Source: Chromatiales bacterium
GTDB taxonomy: Bacteria; Pseudomonadota; Gammaproteobacteria; CAMYNG01
Reading direction: 5' to 3'
NCBI GenBank assembly: GCA_027021685.1
Contig: JALUTW010000419.1
Location: 1-6,588, forward strand
DNA: 6,588 nt
The translations under genes and the position numbers were made by a program. Below the pieces are notes generated by a model that was given only the letters and a program-made list of their open reading frames with translations, had not been told where the DNA came from and made no database searches. The first letter of the stretch is position 1, and the number at the start of each line of letters is the position of its first letter. This document shows positions 4,921 to 6,588 of this stretch, in pieces.

Positions 4921-5607
4921 TCACAAGTACCCGCCGAGCACCAGCCACCAGCCCGCCGCCAGCACCAGCAGCAGCGAAGACAGGGCCGCACGCACGGCGA
5001 TGGCGCGCCGCAGCGCGGGATCGGCCGCCGGATGCTGTGCCGGTCGCGTCCGCTCGCACAGGCGCTCCCAGGCCCGCTGCAGGCCCTCCGGCACCGCCTG
5101 CCGGCGACCCGGCTCCAGCCGCCGCGCCAGCTCGGTCACGGTGCTCACCCGCCCCGGCCGGCCCTTGGGAAACGAGGCCGCATCGCTGAACACCACCCGG
5201 CCCTCCACCCGGGGGTCGCCGGCCGCCTCCCGCACTGCGGCCACCGCCGCCTCCAGGTGCGGCAACGGGTTGGCGAAGGGAAAGCCGCCGCCGCCCGGCG
5301 ACTGCACCCACTGCTCCATGCGTTCGGCCGCGAACACGGCGCCGGGAAAATCCCGGTAGTCCAGGACCAGCAGCCCCGTGGGCAGCAGCGCTGCGTGGGC
5401 CAGGTGCACGGGTTCGTCGGTGCCGCCGTCCACCAGCACGTTGTGCAGCCAGTGGCGCGACAGGCGCCGCAACGGCGCCGGAAGCCGGGTGGCCCCGGCC
5501 AGCCGGCGGACGATGTCCAGGTCGATCCAGAAGGACGCGCCGGCCAGCACCAGCGGCCCCAGCCACTGAAGCCAGTTCGACTCGAGTTCCTGCAGCAGGA
5601 ATTCCAT
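4921..5607 (-). CDS. NERD-domain membrane protein with altered catalytic motif
   Basis: From the ATG at 5605-5607 the protein has 228 residues. A hydrophobic stretch (13-28) comes first, then a NERD (nuclease-related) core at ~50-160, a linker, and a strong C-terminal transmembrane helix (206-227) ending in WWLVLGGYL. NERD features include HNVLVDGG, LPTGLLVLDYRDFPG (75-89), the W100-containing helix, FANPLPHLEA (111-120) and RVVFSDAASFPKG (137-149). Canonical NERD proteins carry an Asp-His pair and Glu-x-Lys; the aligned positions here read Ala70-His71 and Asp83-Tyr-Arg85. Nuclease activity is therefore doubtful. An in-frame TTG 60 bases upstream would add 20 residues without domain character, so the ATG is chosen although its ribosome site is weak. 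It is probably transcribed with the DUF2914 gene. A membrane-bound, perhaps non-catalytic, NERD protein is the best reading. Confidence 0.7.
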   Translation of the reverse strand: MEFLLQELESNWLQWLGPLVLAGASFWIDLDIVRRLAGATRLPAPLRRLSRHWLHNVLVDGGTDEPVHLAHAALLPTGLLVLDYRDFPGAVFAAERMEQWVQSPGGGGFPFANPLPHLEAAVAAVREAAGDPRVEGRVVFSDAASFPKGRPGRVSTVTELARRLEPGRRQAVPEGLQRAWERLCERTRPAQHPAADPALRRAIAVRAALSSLLLVLAAGWWLVLGGYL

Positions 5608-5655
5608 TGTTCCGTTTCCGCCCGATGCCGCCGCGACCACGGTACCCCGGTCCGC

Positions 5656-5684
5656 TTCGCGCGGCAAGGCGGCTCGTGTATCAT
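5656..5684 (+). promoter_or_regulatory. Candidate promoter for the thioredoxin-like gene
   Basis: TATCAT at 5679-5684 matches the -10 consensus at five of six positions. A poor -35 candidate, TTCGCG (5656-5661), lies 17 bp upstream. The predicted start near 5691 leaves a leader of about 40 nt before the ATG at 5732. The site is in the divergent region 5608-5731; I found no convincing minus-strand promoter there for the NERD gene. Confidence 0.4.
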
Positions 5685-5720
5685 CAGCGGCGGGTGCCGC
5701 CCATCCTGACTTATCGGCAA

Positions 5721-5734
5721 GGGAGATCGTGATG
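5721..5734 (+). promoter_or_regulatory. Ribosome binding site choosing ATG 5732 over GTG 5729
   Basis: AAGGGAGA ends at 5726, with GGAG at 5722-5725. This leaves 6 bases to the ATG at 5732, a normal spacing, but only 3 to the in-frame GTG at 5729. The ATG start removes one residue and gives MLAACRRLF, a proper signal-peptide n-region. Confidence 0.7.
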
Positions 5735-6211
5735 TTAGCCGCATGCCGCCGCCTGTTCGCCGTGCTGCTCCTTTGCCTGCCCGCCGCCCTGTCCGCGGCC
5801 CAGGTGGGCCAGGCGGCGCCGGAGTTCGAACTCCGCGGGCTGGACGGCGAGACCTACACCCTGGCGGCGTTGCGCAAGCGCGGCCATGTCCTGCTGGTGT
5901 TCTGGTCCACCCATTGCCACACCTGCCACAGCCTGGTGCCGCGGCTGCGCAACCTGCACCGCGCCTGGCGCGGCAAGGGCCTGGTGCTGGCCGCCATCAA
6001 CGTGGGTTACGAAACCCGCAAACAGGTGGCCCAGTACGCCCGCGACAACGAGCTGGACTACCTGGTGCTGGCCGACGACGGGCACAAGGAGGACGTGATC
6101 CTCGACTACGGGCTCAAGGTCACCCCCACCTTCGTCCTGGTGGCGCCCGACGGCCGCATCGTCTACCGCGGCAGCCGCCTGCCCGACGTGGAGCGTCACC
6201 TGGCGCGCTGA
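5732..6211 (+). CDS. Exported thioredoxin-like protein (TlpA/ResA type), CHTC active site
   Basis: The protein has 159 residues. The N-terminus MLAACRRLFAVLLLCLPAALSAA is a signal peptide with likely cleavage after Ala22 or Ala23, so it should act in the periplasm. The rest is one thioredoxin fold of the AhpC/redoxin-TlpA kind: APEFELRGLDGETYTLAAL, then HVLLVFWSTHCHTCHSLVP with the redox pair Cys62-His-Thr-Cys65, the central insertion typical of TlpA/ResA, and the cis-proline loop VTPTF (Pro132) before VLVAPDGRIVYRG. All residues needed for dithiol exchange are present. Known relatives reduce specific periplasmic cysteines, for example in cytochrome c maturation; the partner here is unknown. 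CHTC differs from the usual CxPC of ResA/TlpA. The next gene begins 21 bases after the stop and is probably co-transcribed. It is divergent from the NERD gene. Confidence 0.88.
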   Translation: MLAACRRLFAVLLLCLPAALSAAQVGQAAPEFELRGLDGETYTLAALRKRGHVLLVFWSTHCHTCHSLVPRLRNLHRAWRGKGLVLAAINVGYETRKQVAQYARDNELDYLVLADDGHKEDVILDYGLKVTPTFVLVAPDGRIVYRGSRLPDVERHLAR

Positions 6212-6223
6212 GCCGGGTCCTGC

Positions 6224-6235
6224 GAGGCGACAATG
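6224..6235 (+). promoter_or_regulatory. Ribosome binding site for the downstream hypothetical gene
   Basis: GAGG at 6224-6227 lies 5 bases before the ATG at 6233-6235, inside the 21-base gap after the thioredoxin-like gene. This good spacing supports a real start and co-transcription with that gene. Confidence 0.65.
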
Positions 6236-6588
6236 ACCGTCACCCCGCCCGAGGAGCAGCTTCGCCAGGCCCAGGCCGTGCTCAACGACTACGGCCGGGT
6301 CCTGGCCGAGGCCGAGGATCCCACCTGGGGACTGCCGGCCTCGCGCCTGCCCCATCCCAAGGACACCATCAAGAACGCCATCCAGATCCTGCTGTGGGAG
6401 GTGGGCGACACCGGGGGTGGCGAGGTCTCCACCAGCCTGGTGGAAGCCTACGTGTTCCTGGCCCAGTTCATCCCCGACGAGGACGCCGAGATCCTGGCCC
6501 GGGGCCGCGCCGCCCTGGCCAGCGGCGATCCCGCGCATCCGGACCTGGAGTGCGCCGACCGCGCGGCGCGCATCGTCAACGAGATCAA
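6233..6588 (+). CDS. Unrecognised alpha-helical protein (3' partial)
   Basis: The frame is open from the ATG at 6233 to the window end: 118 codons plus two bases, with the stop outside the window. The protein starts MTVTPPEEQLRQAQAVLNDY, then has EDPTWGLPASRLPHPKDTIK, AIQILLWEV, and a helix SLVEAYVFLAQFIPDEDAE. It is acidic, rich in Ala, Leu and Glu, and has no signal peptide or membrane helix, so it should be cytoplasmic and mostly helical. I do not recognise the family. Codon usage matches the neighbouring genes, and it has a good ribosome site 21 bases after the thioredoxin-like gene, so the two are likely one operon. Confidence 0.75.
   Translation, partial: MTVTPPEEQLRQAQAVLNDYGRVLAEAEDPTWGLPASRLPHPKDTIKNAIQILLWEVGDTGGGEVSTSLVEAYVFLAQFIPDEDAEILARGRAALASGDPAHPDLECADRAARIVNEI

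Noticed and set aside
5608..5667. N-terminal extension of the NERD protein from TTG at 5667
   Set aside because: TTG is a rare start, no ribosome site precedes it, and the 20 added residues would place a charged, Gly-rich segment before the hydrophobic N-terminus.
5732..5800. Lipoprotein signal (LLLC at residues 12-15) in the thioredoxin-like protein
   Set aside because: The residue before Cys15 is Leu, not Gly, Ala or Ser, and a normal signal-peptidase-I site (LSAA) follows.
5735..6538. A 267-codon minus-strand frame across the thioredoxin-like gene
   Set aside because: It is antisense to a protein with a signal peptide, CHTC motif and cis-Pro; its product is Gly/Gln/Ala-rich with no recognised domain and no ribosome site of note.

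Overview
The window is very GC-rich throughout, with dense C/G third codon positions. It has bacterial Shine-Dalgarno spacing and gene families common in Proteobacteria: a CRP-type operator, an AgmX/PglI (TonB-like) C-terminal domain, DUF2914, a NERD domain and a TlpA/ResA-type thioredoxin. I infer a high-GC gammaproteobacterium, possibly of the Chromatiales/Ectothiorhodospiraceae kind, but no marker gene fixes the genus. There are no RNA genes, insertion sequences, phage genes or CRISPR arrays.

Layout: (a) 3-518 (+) is the 3' end of a gene for a TonB-like AgmX/PglI-domain envelope protein. (b) 519-818 is a 300-base regulatory region. It holds GCAAAC repeats and a palindrome close to the upstream stop, then a consensus CRP operator (646-661) placed with class II geometry over a candidate -10 box, then a leader that can fold into two hairpins. 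(c) 819-4382 (+) encodes a 1187-residue protein combining two cyclic-nucleotide-binding folds, a rhodanese domain, a Lys/Ala/Pro linker, about 490 residues of Ala/Glu/Arg helix, one transmembrane helix and a Pro/Ala-rich tail. (d) 4405-4875 and 4921-5607 (-) look like a two-gene operon, convergent with the giant gene: a NERD-domain membrane protein upstream of an exported DUF2914 protein. (e) 5732-6211 and 6233-6588 (+) diverge from that operon: an exported CHTC thioredoxin-like protein, then an unrecognised alpha-helical protein cut by the window end.

The most interesting part is the giant protein with its promoter. The predicted topology puts the sensory domains and long helix in the cytoplasm and only a disordered tail in the periplasm, the reverse of TolA/TonB, which are anchored at the N-terminus. 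Its second cyclic-nucleotide domain keeps the phosphate-binding Glu and Arg, the rhodanese keeps its Cys, and its promoter carries a CRP site. Both the expression and the activity of this protein may therefore respond to a cyclic nucleotide (inference). The surrounding genes encode mostly envelope proteins, but nothing in the sequence ties them directly to the giant protein.
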